Origin: Nocardia neocaledoniensis
GTDB taxonomy: Bacteria; Actinomycetota; Actinomycetes; Mycobacteriales; Mycobacteriaceae
DNA length: 64,000 nt
Assembly: GCF_003182135.1 (NCBI RefSeq)
Contig: NZ_QGTL01000012.1
Location: 124,001-188,000 of the forward strand
Direction of reading: 5' to 3'
Shown piece by piece: positions 1 through 11,156 of this stretch. The notes beneath the pieces are model-generated. The model ran no database searches and had not been told where the DNA came from. It saw only the letters and a list, made by a program, of their open reading frames with translations. The first letter of the stretch is position 1, and every line of letters starts with the position of its first letter. The position numbers and the translations under genes were made by a program.

Positions 1-719
1 AGCCCGCGCGCGTGGTCGACCACGTGGGCCAGCACCCGATCGGATTCGGTGCCCGCCAGGAATTCGGTGGCGATGTCGCGGGTCGCCTCGATCCACGCCT
101 GCCGGGTGCGCGCCTGTTCGTAGAGGCGCGCGTTGTCGACGGCGATCCCGGCCGCGGCGGCGAGCGCGAGGACGAGGACCTCGTCCTCCTCGGTGAAGGG
201 CTGCCCGTCGGACTTCTCGGTGAGATACAGGCTGCCGAAGACCTTGTCCCGGATCCGCACCGGCACACCGAGAAACGTGTGCATCGGCGGGTGGCCGGCC
301 GGGAAACCCACCGAGGACGCGTGTTCGGTGAGATCGTCGAGGCGCAGCGGCGCCTTCTGCGCGAACACCGCGCCGAGCACGCCGTGGCCCGCGGGTAATC
401 GTTCGATCCGGTCCCGGATGTGTTCGGGCATGCCCTCGTCGATGAACTGCGAGACCTGTTGCCCGTGCCCGCGCACCGCCAGCGCGCCGTAGCGGGCGTC
501 GACCAGGTTCATCGCGGTCCGCACGATCGTGCGCAGGGTGTCGTCGAGGTCGAGGCCCGCGGTGACGGTGAGCATGGCCTCGACCAGGCCGTCCATCCGG
601 TCGCGCGAGCCGATCATCACCTCGACGCGGTCGGCCACTTCGCCCAGCAGAGCGCGCAAACGCTGTTGCGAGGCGGTCCGGCCCACCGAATAGCGGCCAC
701 TCCGACCGTCATTCGTCAT
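1..719 (-). CDS. devS: DevS/DosS-type GAF-domain sensor histidine kinase (5' part; continues past the window edge)
   Basis: The reverse strand reads as one open frame of 239 codons from ATG at 719 with no stop before the window edge, so the gene is cut and its kinase core is outside. An N-terminal helical segment leads to a GAF domain (about residues 48-195), followed by the helix LYEQARTRQAWIEATRD and the start of a second GAF domain. The stretch GFPAGHPPM (His about residue 143) matches the region that supplies the haem ligand in mycobacterial DosS/DosT, which sense O2, NO and CO and phosphorylate DevR. A DevR-type regulator lies nearby. Haem binding is inferred by analogy. Start choice is moderate, with a GAGGGG motif about 10 bases upstream. 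Confidence 0.85.
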   Translation of the reverse strand, partial: MTNDGRSGRYSVGRTASQQRLRALLGEVADRVEVMIGSRDRMDGLVEAMLTVTAGLDLDDTLRTIVRTAMNLVDARYGALAVRGHGQQVSQFIDEGMPEHIRDRIERLPAGHGVLGAVFAQKAPLRLDDLTEHASSVGFPAGHPPMHTFLGVPVRIRDKVFGSLYLTEKSDGQPFTEEDEVLVLALAAAAGIAVDNARLYEQARTRQAWIEATRDIATEFLAGTESDRVLAHVVDHARG

Positions 720-787
720 CGCCGTCCATCCCCTCGCCGCGCCGCCCCGCCGTCCCCGCAGAGTCTAGTCCGCGCCCCGGTCCGCTG

Positions 788-807
788 TTCGGTGACTTTC
801 GGCCCTT
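788..807 (+). promoter_or_regulatory. DevR/DosR binding box upstream of rafH
   Basis: The core GTGACTTTCGGCCCT (792-806) matches the mycobacterial DevR motif GGGACTTNNGNCCCT at every fixed position but one. Its centre lies about 43 bases upstream of the start expected from the -10-like GCATAG at 831-836, which is the usual position for DevR activation. It sits in the devS-rafH divergent region and predicts hypoxia/NO induction of rafH, and possibly of devS. Confidence 0.72.
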
Positions 808-860
808 CACGCACGCGAAGGGGAGTGGTGGCATAGGGCACCGGGAAAAGGGATCGAGAA

Positions 861-1652
861 GTGGGGCAAGAGATGAATTCGTTGTCGACCACCCAGCACT
901 GGACGACCGCCGCGGACCCGGAGCTCGCGGTGACCACCCGCGGCGAGGTACCACCCCAGGACGTCACCAGGGCGGTCCGCGCCATCACCCGCGTGATGCG
1001 CAGGCACCATCTCGACAGCCCGGCCCGGGTGCGCGTCACCGCGCCGCAGGGCTCCGACGAGCCCACGCTGGTGCAGGCCAACATCCGGACCAACGACACC
1101 CTGACCCGCGTGCAGGTCACCGGTCCCGGCGGCTTCGCCGTCACCTTCGCCGCCGAGCGGCTCGACCGTCAGCTGGCCCGGCGCGCCGGCAAGGAGACGC
1201 GCGGCGCCTGGCCCGACCCGGCGCGTCGTCCGTTGGCCGAGGTCACCGAGACCCGCCCGATCATCCGCCGCAAGGACTGCGCCCTGATGACGGGCACGCC
1301 GCTGGAGGCGAGCACGGTCCTCGACGCCATGGACTACGACGCGTACCTGTTCACCGACGCCCAGACCGGCGAGGACGCGATCGTCACCTGGGCCGACCCG
1401 CACGGTGTGAGCCTGGCCAGGCAGCGTCACACCGCCGCCGTGGGCGGCGCCGCCGAGCTGCCGCTGACGGTCAGCGCGATGCCGGTGCGCGTGGTCCAGG
1501 ACGCCGCGCCCGTCTACGCCGAGGACGAGGCCTCCGACGTGCTGTGCACCGCGGGCCTGCCCTACCTGTTCTTCACCGACGCGCACACCGGGCGCGGCAA
1601 TCTGCTCTACCGCCGCTACGACGGTGATCTGACCATCGTGGTCCCCGCCTGA
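861..1652 (+). CDS. rafH: RafH-type dormancy ribosome-hibernation factor (Rv0079-like)
   Basis: This 263-residue protein resembles the DevR-regulated hibernation factor RafH/Rv0079, which binds and stabilises ribosomes in hypoxic, non-growing cells. An N-terminal half (about 25-115) looks like the S30EA/HPF fold. It is followed by two copies of the HPF C-terminal motif, YLFTDAQTGEDAIV near 153-168 and YLFFTDAHTGRGNLLYRRYDG near 232-252. Two such C-terminal modules are what separate this family from ordinary HPF. The GTG at 861 is used here; an ATG at 873 is the alternative. A DevR box lies just upstream and devR is convergent, with only 4 bases between the stops. Confidence 0.82.
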   Translation: MGQEMNSLSTTQHWTTAADPELAVTTRGEVPPQDVTRAVRAITRVMRRHHLDSPARVRVTAPQGSDEPTLVQANIRTNDTLTRVQVTGPGGFAVTFAAERLDRQLARRAGKETRGAWPDPARRPLAEVTETRPIIRRKDCALMTGTPLEASTVLDAMDYDAYLFTDAQTGEDAIVTWADPHGVSLARQRHTAAVGGAAELPLTVSAMPVRVVQDAAPVYAEDEASDVLCTAGLPYLFFTDAHTGRGNLLYRRYDGDLTIVVPA

Positions 1653-1656
1653 GCCC

Positions 1657-2289
1657 TCACGGTTCGCGCAGTTTGGTCGCCAGCACGGCGGCCTGGGTGC
1701 GCCGCTCCACGCCGAGCTTGGCCAGCAGCCGGGAGACGTAGTTCTTCACCGTCTTCTCGGCCAGGAACATCCTGGCCGCGATCTGCCGGTTGGTGAGTCC
1801 CTCGCCGAGTAACTCCAGCAGTCGGCGTTCCTGCTCGGTGAGCCCTGCCAGCGCGCCCGAGGGCTCGGTGCTGCGGCGCAGCCGGGCCCGCAGCGCGTCG
1901 GCGGCGCGGGTGTCGAGCAGCGAGTGCCCGGCGCCGACCTGCTTGATCGCGTCGGCGAGCTTCATGCCGTCGATGTTCTTCACCACATAGCCGCTGGCGC
2001 CGGCGAGGATCGCGTCGAGCATGGCGTGCTCGTCGGAGAACGAGGTGAGGATCAGGCAGCGCAGGTCCTCGAACTCGGCCAGCAGGTTGCGGCACAGTTC
2101 GATGCCGTTGCCGTCGGGCAGGCGCACGTCCAGGACGGCGACATCGGGTCTGGCCTCGCGAATGCGCACCATCGCCTCGGCGACGCCGCCCGCCTGGCCG
2201 ATCACCCTGAGTTCTGGATCACCTTCGAGCAGGTCGATCAGGCCGCGCCGGACGATCTCGTGGTCGTCGACCAGGAACACCTCGAGCAC
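1657..2289 (-). CDS. devR: DevR/DosR-type response regulator
   Basis: This is a 210-residue NarL/FixJ response regulator. The receiver domain has the acidic pair DD at 8-9, the phospho-acceptor Asp54 in VLDVRLPDG and the conserved Lys in GYVVKNIDG. The C-terminal LuxR-type helix-turn-helix contains GLTNRQIAARMFLAEKTVKNY, very close to mycobacterial DevR including its DNA-contacting KTVKNYVSRLLAKLG. The GTG start has a good binding site (GAAGGAG). Its neighbours, a DevS-type kinase and a RafH-type target, support a dormancy regulon role. A -10-like TATGTT lies at 2333-2338 on this strand. Confidence 0.93.
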   Translation of the reverse strand: MLEVFLVDDHEIVRRGLIDLLEGDPELRVIGQAGGVAEAMVRIREARPDVAVLDVRLPDGNGIELCRNLLAEFEDLRCLILTSFSDEHAMLDAILAGASGYVVKNIDGMKLADAIKQVGAGHSLLDTRAADALRARLRRSTEPSGALAGLTEQERRLLELLGEGLTNRQIAARMFLAEKTVKNYVSRLLAKLGVERRTQAAVLATKLREP

Positions 2290-2606
2290 TTCGGCTCCTT
2301 CATCATGTCGATCGTTCCCGCCCCACGGTCCAACATAATCCGCGCATCGAAAGAGCGTGCGTGGACCGAGAACTCGCCCACGACGACCCGACCCGGAACC
2401 GGGTGGGCCGTCGCGGTCCGCCGTTACGGCCGTCCCGCCGACCGGGCGCCGTGGCGTCGCGGGCGAGGCAGTGGGCGACGGCTTCCGGCCGGAGGGGCGC
2501 GAGGCCCCGCGACTCGGTCAGCCGTTTCTGTCGGTGGGTCGGCCTAGCATGGCTGACGGGGGTTCATGTCCGGTCGGCGGATGACGATGGAGAAGGGATT
2601 CACCAG
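2290..2606. other. Intergenic region between devR and uvrA
   Basis: This 317-base stretch holds the devR promoter region on its left. On its right is a -10-like TAGCAT (2545-2550) that could serve uvrA. The frame upstream of the uvrA GTG stays open, but its translation does not resemble UvrA or any family I recognise. I could not find a convincing SOS box here. Confidence 0.5.
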
Positions 2607-5579
<2,973 letters not shown>

Positions 5580-5696
5580 CGACCGCTACCCTCGCGAGCC
5601 GGGGACTTTCCGAAAACACGACAAAGTGAAACACGTCTGGGTAACATTCGCCTCGGCGCGATCGCGATGTCGTGCAGGTACGAAAGGAACGTCCCC

Positions 5697-5792
5697 ATGG
5701 ATGAAGCCACCACGGCGCTCATCGGCCAGATTCTGTCTTTCCTCAGTGGCGGGTCCTCGTTGGCCTACGAGCCCACCAAGCCGACCGCCTGA
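5697..5792 (+). CDS. Small peptide 1 of a tandem paralogous pair (31 residues)
   Basis: The frame begins at ATG 5697 behind GAAAGGAAC and encodes 31 residues: an acidic start (MDEA), a short hydrophobic helix (LIGQILSFLSGG) and a polar tail rich in Thr and Pro. It has no signal peptide or cysteine. The next gene encodes a peptide of the same plan, and both are preceded by the same CGAAAGGAAC, so duplication is likely. A possible -10 (TAACAT, 5642-5647) lies upstream. I recognise no family. The function is unknown, and a membrane- or protein-binding micropeptide is only a guess. Confidence 0.5.
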   Translation: MDEATTALIGQILSFLSGGSSLAYEPTKPTA

Positions 5793-5821
5793 CCGGCGGA
5801 ATCGAAAGGAACCACTGAGAA

Positions 5822-5938
5822 ATGGACACCGGTAGCGCGGCGTTGTTCGCCGCCATCGCCAATATGATCACCTCCGGCTCCGCGGTCTCGGTCACCCCCG
5901 GGCAGCCGCCGACCACCACCCCGCCGCCCGCGGTCTGA
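5822..5938 (+). CDS. Small peptide 2 of a tandem paralogous pair (38 residues)
   Basis: This 38-residue peptide starts at ATG 5822 and has an AAAGGAACC binding site slightly far upstream. It aligns with the preceding peptide as M-D-x4-A-L-[IF]-x2-I-x2-[FM]-[LI]-[ST]-[GS]-G-S and then runs into a threonine/proline tail (TTTPPPAV). The 29-base gap between the two genes and the shared terminator at 5971-6006 suggest one transcript. I know of no named family. Codon third positions are GC-rich, as expected for a real gene here. Confidence 0.5.
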   Translation: MDTGSAALFAAIANMITSGSAVSVTPGQPPTTTPPPAV

Positions 5939-5970
5939 GAACACAGCCGCCACCGCGGCCCGTGAACGCG

Positions 5971-6006
5971 AAAGATCCGCCGACGCTTCCGGTCGGCGGA
6001 TCTTTT
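5971..6006. terminator. Strong intrinsic terminator (bidirectional)
   Basis: A perfect 14-bp inverted repeat, AAAGATCCGCCGAC (5971-5984) with its complement at 5992-6005 and a 7-base loop, ends in TTTT on the plus strand and has AAA at the other foot. It can stop the uvrA/small-peptide transcript and the convergent DUF1844 transcript. Confidence 0.9.
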
Positions 6007-6028
6007 CGTGTGCGGGGTCCGGGTGCGC

Positions 6029-6370
6029 TCAGTACACCGGGCCGGTGTACTTCTCGCCGGGGCCCGCGCCCGGCGCGTCCGGCACCGAGGACGCCTCGCG
6101 GAACGCGCGTTGCAGGGCCTGCAGGCCCTCGCGGATCGGGCCTGCGTGCGGTCCGAGATACTCGACCGACGCGGTGACCAGCCCGGCCAGCGCGGTGATC
6201 ACCCGGCGGGCCTCGTCCAGATCGATGTGCTCCGCGGCGTGCGGGTCGTCGGCGGCGAGGCCGAGCTTCTCCGCTGCCGAACTCATCAGCATCACCGCGG
6301 CCCGGCTGATCACTTCGACCGCGGGGATGTCGGCCAGGTCGCGCACGGGGGGATCGAGCTCGTCAGTCAT
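6029..6370 (-). CDS. DUF1844 family protein
   Basis: This 113-residue cytoplasmic protein has the DUF1844 pattern: a helical core with VISRAAVMLMSSAAEKLGL and DLDEARRVITALAGLV, then a flexible acidic/proline tail. The family is widespread in actinobacteria next to infC, but its role is not established. The start is ATG 6370. A TAGCCT hexamer lies 7 bases upstream with no binding site between, so the mRNA may be leaderless. It is transcribed away from infC. Confidence 0.8.
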   Translation of the reverse strand: MTDELDPPVRDLADIPAVEVISRAAVMLMSSAAEKLGLAADDPHAAEHIDLDEARRVITALAGLVTASVEYLGPHAGPIREGLQALQRAFREASSVPDAPGAGPGEKYTGPVY

Positions 6371-6441
6371 GGCGACAAGGCTATCGCCAGGCCGGTCGGG
6401 CCCGTCGGCACCGGGCCGATTCGGCGATAGCGGAATGCGAT

Positions 6442-6449
6442 GCTAGACT
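6442..6449 (+). promoter_or_regulatory. Extended -10 promoter of the infC operon
   Basis: TGCTAGACT carries a TGn extension and a TANNNT -10 hexamer (6444-6449). No good -35 is visible. Transcription from here gives a leader of about 300 bases before the infC coding region, containing the hairpin at 6654-6684. Confidence 0.5.
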
Positions 6450-6653
6450 TTCCGCTGACGACCGCCCCTGGTTGTGTCATGCACGGCTGGGGGCAGATAA
6501 GTGGAGCCCGACTCCCACCGTTACCGACGAGCGATCGTACTGGTCAACGGTCCCGGTCACCCGCCCGATGTGGCGGGTTTCCCGTGTGCCTGGCACGCGG
6601 GGGTCGACACCGAGCTCGTGAGGGCGTCGGATGTGGGCGATCGGTCGACTCGG

Positions 6654-6690
6654 GCCCCGTCGCGGAGAAATACCGCAACGGGGCTTTCGT
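6654..6690 (+). promoter_or_regulatory. Attenuator-like hairpin in the infC leader
   Basis: GCCCCGT (6654-6660) pairs with ACGGGGC (6678-6684), and GCGG (6662-6665) pairs with CCGC (6673-6676), around an AGAAATA loop. CTTTCGTGTT follows directly. It looks like an intrinsic terminator inside the leader, about 75 bases before the infC start. In many bacteria the infC-rpmI-rplT operon is repressed by L20 binding its leader, which is the likely logic here; the controlling ligand is inferred. Confidence 0.6.
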
Positions 6691-6757
6691 GTTGAAACAG
6701 GGGTTGCAGTTATTGCGTGCGGTCGTTATGACGACACCGCTTGACCTAGGAGGCCCC

Positions 6758-7408
<651 letters not shown>

Positions 7409-7439
7409 CACCGATTTCAACGACTAGATAGAGGAATCC

Positions 7440-7637
7440 ATGCCGAAGAACAAGACCCACAGCGGCGCCAAGAAGCGATTCAAGGTGACGGGCCGGGGCA
7501 AGCTGCTTCGCGAGCAGGCGAACCGTCGCCACCTCCTGGAGCACAAGTCCTCCCGCCGGACGCGTCGTCTGGAAGGCACGGAGTCCGTCGCCGACGTCGA
7601 CGCCCCCCGCGTGAAGCGGCTGCTCGGTCTCGCCTGA
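7440..7637 (+). CDS. rpmI: 50S ribosomal protein L35
   Basis: L35 is 65 residues and highly basic, with the family signature MPKNKTHSGAKKRFKVTGRGK at its N-terminus. It lies 31 bases after infC behind a GAGG binding site and before rplT, the order found across bacteria. It is a structural component of the large subunit and is co-regulated with infC and rplT. Confidence 0.97.
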   Translation: MPKNKTHSGAKKRFKVTGRGKLLREQANRRHLLEHKSSRRTRRLEGTESVADVDAPRVKRLLGLA

Positions 7638-7737
7638 GACCGTCGCATCCTGACGATTCCGCGGCCGGGATAACCGGACGCCGACAACTACCGAACTCGG
7701 GCGCCGCCGCGCCCCCAGATGATCAAGGACTGACACA

Positions 7738-8124
7738 GTGGCACGCGTCAAAAGGGCCGTCAACGCTCAGAAGAAGCGCCGTTCCATCCTCGAGGCCTCC
7801 AAGGGCTACCGGGGCCAGCGCTCGCGCCTGTACCGCAAGGCCAAGGAACAGCAGCTCCACTCGCTGACCTACGCCTACCGCGACCGCAAGGCGCGCAAGG
7901 GTGACTTCCGCAAGCTGTGGATCGCTCGTATCAACGCCGCCGCGCGTCTGAACGACATCACCTACAACCGCTTCATCCAGGGCCTCAAGGCCGCCGGTGT
8001 CGAGGTGGACCGCAAGATCCTCGCCGAGCTCGCCGTCTCCGACGCGGAGGCCTTCGCCGGCCTGGTCGCCGTCGCCAAGGCCGCGCTGCCCGCCGACGTC
8101 AACGCCCCGGCCTCGGCCGCCTGA
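7738..8124 (+). CDS. rplT: 50S ribosomal protein L20
   Basis: L20 (128 residues) starts at GTG 7738. It has the basic N-terminal extension VKRAVNAQKKRRSILEASKGYRG and the globular RNA-binding C-terminal domain (DITYNRFIQGLKAAGVEVDRKILAELA). It is needed early in 50S assembly and in many bacteria represses its own operon by binding the leader. The C-terminus has a short alanine-rich extension. Confidence 0.97.
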   Translation: MARVKRAVNAQKKRRSILEASKGYRGQRSRLYRKAKEQQLHSLTYAYRDRKARKGDFRKLWIARINAAARLNDITYNRFIQGLKAAGVEVDRKILAELAVSDAEAFAGLVAVAKAALPADVNAPASAA

Positions 8125-8159
8125 GCTTGACGCCGCACAGCGATCTGTCGGAACGACCC

Positions 8160-8957
8160 GTGGACGCGCTCTCCGAGCGCAATCCGCGGGTCGTTTCCGC
8201 TGTCAAGCTCCAGCGCGCCGCGCAGCGCCGCAAGTCCGGCCGGTTCCTCGCCGAGGGCCCCAACGCCGTGACCGCCGCGCTCGAGACCGGTCGCGTGCGT
8301 GAGCTGTTCTACTCGCTGGCCGCCGCCGAGCGTGAGACCGCGCTGATCGCCGGCGCCGCCGCCGACGGCGTGCGGACCACCCTGGTCAGCGATCGCGCCG
8401 CCGAGCATCTCGGGGAGACCGTCACCGCACCCGGCCTGGTGGCGGTGTGCGACCTGGTCGACGTCGGTCTCGCCGACATCCTCGACCGCGGCCCGCGCAT
8501 GCTGGCCGTGCCCGTCGAGATCGCCGAGCCGGGCAACGCGGGCACCCTCATCCGGGTCGCCGACGCGGTCGGCGCCGACGGCGTGGTGCTCGCCGGCGAG
8601 ACCGTCGACCCGCACAACGGCAAATGCGTGCGCGCCAGCGCGGGCAGCCTGTTCCACGTGCCGATCGCCCGCGGCCGCGACATCGACGCGACCCTCGACG
8701 CGATCTCCGCGTCGGGTGTGACGATCCTGGCCACCGCCGCGAACGGCGAGGTCGACCTGGACGCGGCTGACGACATCCTCGCCGGCCCGGTGGCCTGGCT
8801 CTTCGGCAACGAGGCGCACGGCCTCGACCCGGCCGTCGCCGCCCGCGCCGATCACCGCGTGCGGATTCCCATCCACGGCCGCGCCGAAAGCCTGAATCTG
8901 GCCGCCGCCGCGGCGATCTGCCTCTACGCGAGCGCGCGCGTCCAGCACGCGCGCTAG
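8160..8957 (+). CDS. tsnR: TrmH/SpoU-family 23S rRNA 2'-O-methyltransferase
   Basis: This 265-residue SpoU methyltransferase is the counterpart of mycobacterial TsnR, which also follows rplT. An N-terminal substrate-binding domain (RKSGRFLAEGPNAV) precedes the knotted SAM-binding domain with the three SpoU motifs: EPGNAGTLIR, WLFGNEAHGL and IPIHGRAESLNLAAAAAICLY. It should use SAM to methylate a ribose in rRNA. The GTG at 8160 gives a length like the mycobacterial protein; a TTG at 8127, nearly touching the rplT stop, is the alternative. The exact target nucleotide is unknown. Confidence 0.87.
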   Translation: MDALSERNPRVVSAVKLQRAAQRRKSGRFLAEGPNAVTAALETGRVRELFYSLAAAERETALIAGAAADGVRTTLVSDRAAEHLGETVTAPGLVAVCDLVDVGLADILDRGPRMLAVPVEIAEPGNAGTLIRVADAVGADGVVLAGETVDPHNGKCVRASAGSLFHVPIARGRDIDATLDAISASGVTILATAANGEVDLDAADDILAGPVAWLFGNEAHGLDPAVAARADHRVRIPIHGRAESLNLAAAAAICLYASARVQHAR

Positions 8958-8963
8958 GCCGCC

Positions 8964-9545
8964 TCAGCAGCGCGGGTCGACGTCGTCGCGCAGGTCCTCG
9001 AGAATTTCGGTGGCCCAGGGGAGCGGGATGGCGTCGGCGCCGGCGACCTGCATGGCGGTCATGATCGTGAGCAGCATGCCGGTGGCGACGAAGCGGCGGG
9101 CCTCGGCCGCGTCGGCGCCGGTGAGCTCGCGGATGAGCAGATAGATGCGCCCGAATCGTTCCCGCATGTGTTCGCCGATCGCGGGATCGGCGCTCGCGGC
9201 GGCGCCGTGCAGCATGTTGAGCGGGAGCTCGCGCTCGTCGAGGAAGATCTCGTAGGCCTTGCCGAGCGCGACCAGCGCCTCGTCCGGGTCGGCATCCGGC
9301 GCGATCTCCGCGCTGCGGAACACCTCTTCGATGCGGCCGCACACCCGATGCAGGACCTCGACGAACAGCTGCTGTTTGCTGCCGAACAGGCGGATCACAT
9401 AGGGCTGCGAGACCCCGGCCCGGCGCGCGATGTCGTCGGTCTTCGTCGCGGCGTATCCGGATTCGGCGAACGCCTGGACCGCAGCGTCGAGTACCTGGGC
9501 GCTGCGTTGCGCCGCTGTCATCCGGGTCCGCGTCGTGCCGGCCAT
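8964..9545 (-). CDS. TetR-family repressor of the adjacent efflux pump
   Basis: This 193-residue TetR regulator has an N-terminal helix-turn-helix (AATKTDDIARRAGVSQPYVIRLFGSKQQLF, about 35-65) and a variable ligand domain with alanine-rich helices. The start is ATG 9545 behind GAGGAGG. A drug transporter gene is divergent, and the shared region has an ATAACTA-N7-TAGTTAT palindrome sitting on the transporter -10, so it most likely represses the pump until a ligand binds. The ligand cannot be read from the sequence. Confidence 0.88.
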   Translation of the reverse strand: MAGTTRTRMTAAQRSAQVLDAAVQAFAESGYAATKTDDIARRAGVSQPYVIRLFGSKQQLFVEVLHRVCGRIEEVFRSAEIAPDADPDEALVALGKAYEIFLDERELPLNMLHGAAASADPAIGEHMRERFGRIYLLIRELTGADAAEARRFVATGMLLTIMTAMQVAGADAIPLPWATEILEDLRDDVDPRC

Positions 9546-9578
9546 CCGGTGGCCACCTCCTCGTCGGCGATTGTCCTC

Positions 9579-9607
9579 TTGACATGTTATCAGCCGATGC
9601 ATAACTA
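9579..9607 (+). promoter_or_regulatory. Consensus promoter of the MFS efflux gene
   Basis: A perfect -35 TTGACA (9579-9584) is followed by a 17-base spacer and TAACTA (9602-9607) as -10. This is by far the best sigma-70-type promoter in the window. The -10 lies inside the palindrome at 9601-9621, so repressor binding would block it. Confidence 0.85.
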
Positions 9608-9621
9608 TGAATCGTAGTTAT
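9601..9621. promoter_or_regulatory. TetR operator over the efflux promoter
   Basis: A perfect inverted repeat ATAACTA-N7-TAGTTAT covers the -10 element. The half-site GTTAT/ATAAC also appears at 9586-9590 and 9628-9632, giving four alternating copies across 47 bases that could hold more than one dimer. Confidence 0.75.
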
Positions 9622-9649
9622 CAGTGAATAACAACTCAGAGGTTCCAGC

Positions 9650-11083
9650 ATGACGCAAACACTCGATCCCGGTGGCACCGCCACCGCCGCTACGCCGCCG
9701 GAGACGGGCGCGAAGGCCAAGCCGATCGGGGCGGTCGTCGCCGCGGTGGCCGTGCCGATGTTCATGGTCACGCTCGACAACCTGGTGATCACCAACGCAT
9801 TGCCGGTCATCAAGACCGAGCTGGGCGCGTCGCTGTCGGACCTGCAGTGGTTCGTCAACGCCTACACGCTGTCGTTCGCGTCGCTGCTGCTGACGGCCTC
9901 GGCGCTCGGTGACCGGATCGGCCGCCGTCGCGTGTTCCTCGCCGGCATCGCGCTGTTCGTCGTCGCGTCGGCGGCCTGTGCGCTGGCCACCGACCCGTGG
10001 ATGCTCATCGCGGCACGCGCCATCCAGGGCGCGGGCGGCGCGGCGGTGATGCCGCTGTCGCTGACACTGCTCGCGGCCGCGGTGCCCGAGCGGATGCGCA
10101 GCGCGGCGATCGGCATCTGGGGCGGCATCGCCGGTCTCGGTGTCGCGGTCGGCCCGGTGGTGGGCGGCGCGGTCGTCGAGGGCCTGAACTGGCAGTGGAT
10201 CTTCTGGCTCAACGTCCCCGTCGGCCTGCTGGCGCTGCCCTTCGCCGCGCGCATGCTGACCGAATCGTTCGGCGCGGCCCGGCGGCTCGACCTGGTCGGG
10301 CTGGTGCTCTCGGCCGGTGGGGTGCTGGCGCTGGTGTGGGGTGTCATCCACGGCGCCGACGACGGCTGGACCTCCACCCCGGTGCTCACCGCGCTGATCG
10401 GCGGCGGCGCGCTGCTCGTCGCGTTCGTCGGCTGGGAGCGACGCGTCACCGACCCGATGCTCCCGTTGCGCATGTTCGCCTCGCGGGGGCTGAGCCTGAG
10501 CTATGTGGTGTCGTTCGGGTTCTCGGCTGGCGTGTTCGGCGCGATCTTCCTGCTCGCGCAGTTCTTCCAGGTGGTGCAGGGGTATTCACCGCTGGAGAGC
10601 GGCGTGCGGACCCTGCCGTGGACGCTGGTGCCGATGGTCGTCGCGCCGCTGGCCGGTCTGGTCGTCGACCGGGTCGGTGCGCGGGTGCTGATCGCCACCG
10701 GTCAGGTCTGCCTCGCGGTCGCCCTCGGCTGGATGGCGCTGATCATCACCGTCGACGTGCCGTATATCGGTTTCGTCGCGCCCTTCGTCCTCGGCGGCAT
10801 CGGCATGGGTCTCACCTTCGCCCCGTCCTCGACGATCGTGATGGCCAGCGCCGCCCCCGCCGACCAGGGCATGGCCTCGGGCATCAACAGCACCGTCCGC
10901 GAAGTCGGCGTCGCGATGGGCATCGCCGTCCTGGCCTCGGTCTTCGCCTCCCACGGCGCCTACACCGACCCCCAGTCCTTCGTCGACGGTCTCGTCCCCG
11001 CGGTCTGGGTCGGCGCCGTCCTGGTCGCCGCCGCGGCCGTCGTCGCGGCCTTCCTCCCCGGCCGCCTCCCACAATCCACCTGA
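9650..11083 (+). CDS. DHA2-type (14-helix) MFS multidrug efflux transporter
   Basis: This 477-residue integral membrane protein is of the EmrB/QacA drug:H+ antiporter type. It has about 14 hydrophobic segments. Motif A is visible as GDRIGRRRVFLAG, and the antiporter motif C-like GIAGLGVAVGPVVGG lies in helix 5. An early acidic residue in MVTLDNLVITNALP corresponds to motif D1. It exports hydrophobic drugs using the proton gradient. The gene has its own consensus promoter and operator and is paired with a divergent TetR repressor. Substrate range is unknown. Confidence 0.9.
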   Translation: MTQTLDPGGTATAATPPETGAKAKPIGAVVAAVAVPMFMVTLDNLVITNALPVIKTELGASLSDLQWFVNAYTLSFASLLLTASALGDRIGRRRVFLAGIALFVVASAACALATDPWMLIAARAIQGAGGAAVMPLSLTLLAAAVPERMRSAAIGIWGGIAGLGVAVGPVVGGAVVEGLNWQWIFWLNVPVGLLALPFAARMLTESFGAARRLDLVGLVLSAGGVLALVWGVIHGADDGWTSTPVLTALIGGGALLVAFVGWERRVTDPMLPLRMFASRGLSLSYVVSFGFSAGVFGAIFLLAQFFQVVQGYSPLESGVRTLPWTLVPMVVAPLAGLVVDRVGARVLIATGQVCLAVALGWMALIITVDVPYIGFVAPFVLGGIGMGLTFAPSSTIVMASAAPADQGMASGINSTVREVGVAMGIAVLASVFASHGAYTDPQSFVDGLVPAVWVGAVLVAAAAVVAAFLPGRLPQST

Positions 11084-11094
11084 CCCGGCCCCGA

Positions 11095-11123
11095 CGGCCC
11101 GCGCGCACCCCGCCCGCGGGCCG
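11095..11123 (+). terminator. GC-rich hairpin after the MFS gene
   Basis: CGGCCCGCG (11095-11103) pairs perfectly with CGCGGGCCG (11115-11123) 12 bases after the stop codon. There is no T-tract, as is common for GC-rich actinobacterial terminators. Confidence 0.5.
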
Positions 11124-11156
11124 CCGTCGTGTCCCGGCCCTCGCCGAGTCCCCAGC

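Noticed and set aside
5602..5609. DevR half-site GGGACTTT before the small peptides
   Set aside because: The second half of the box is absent, so I do not call it a DevR site.
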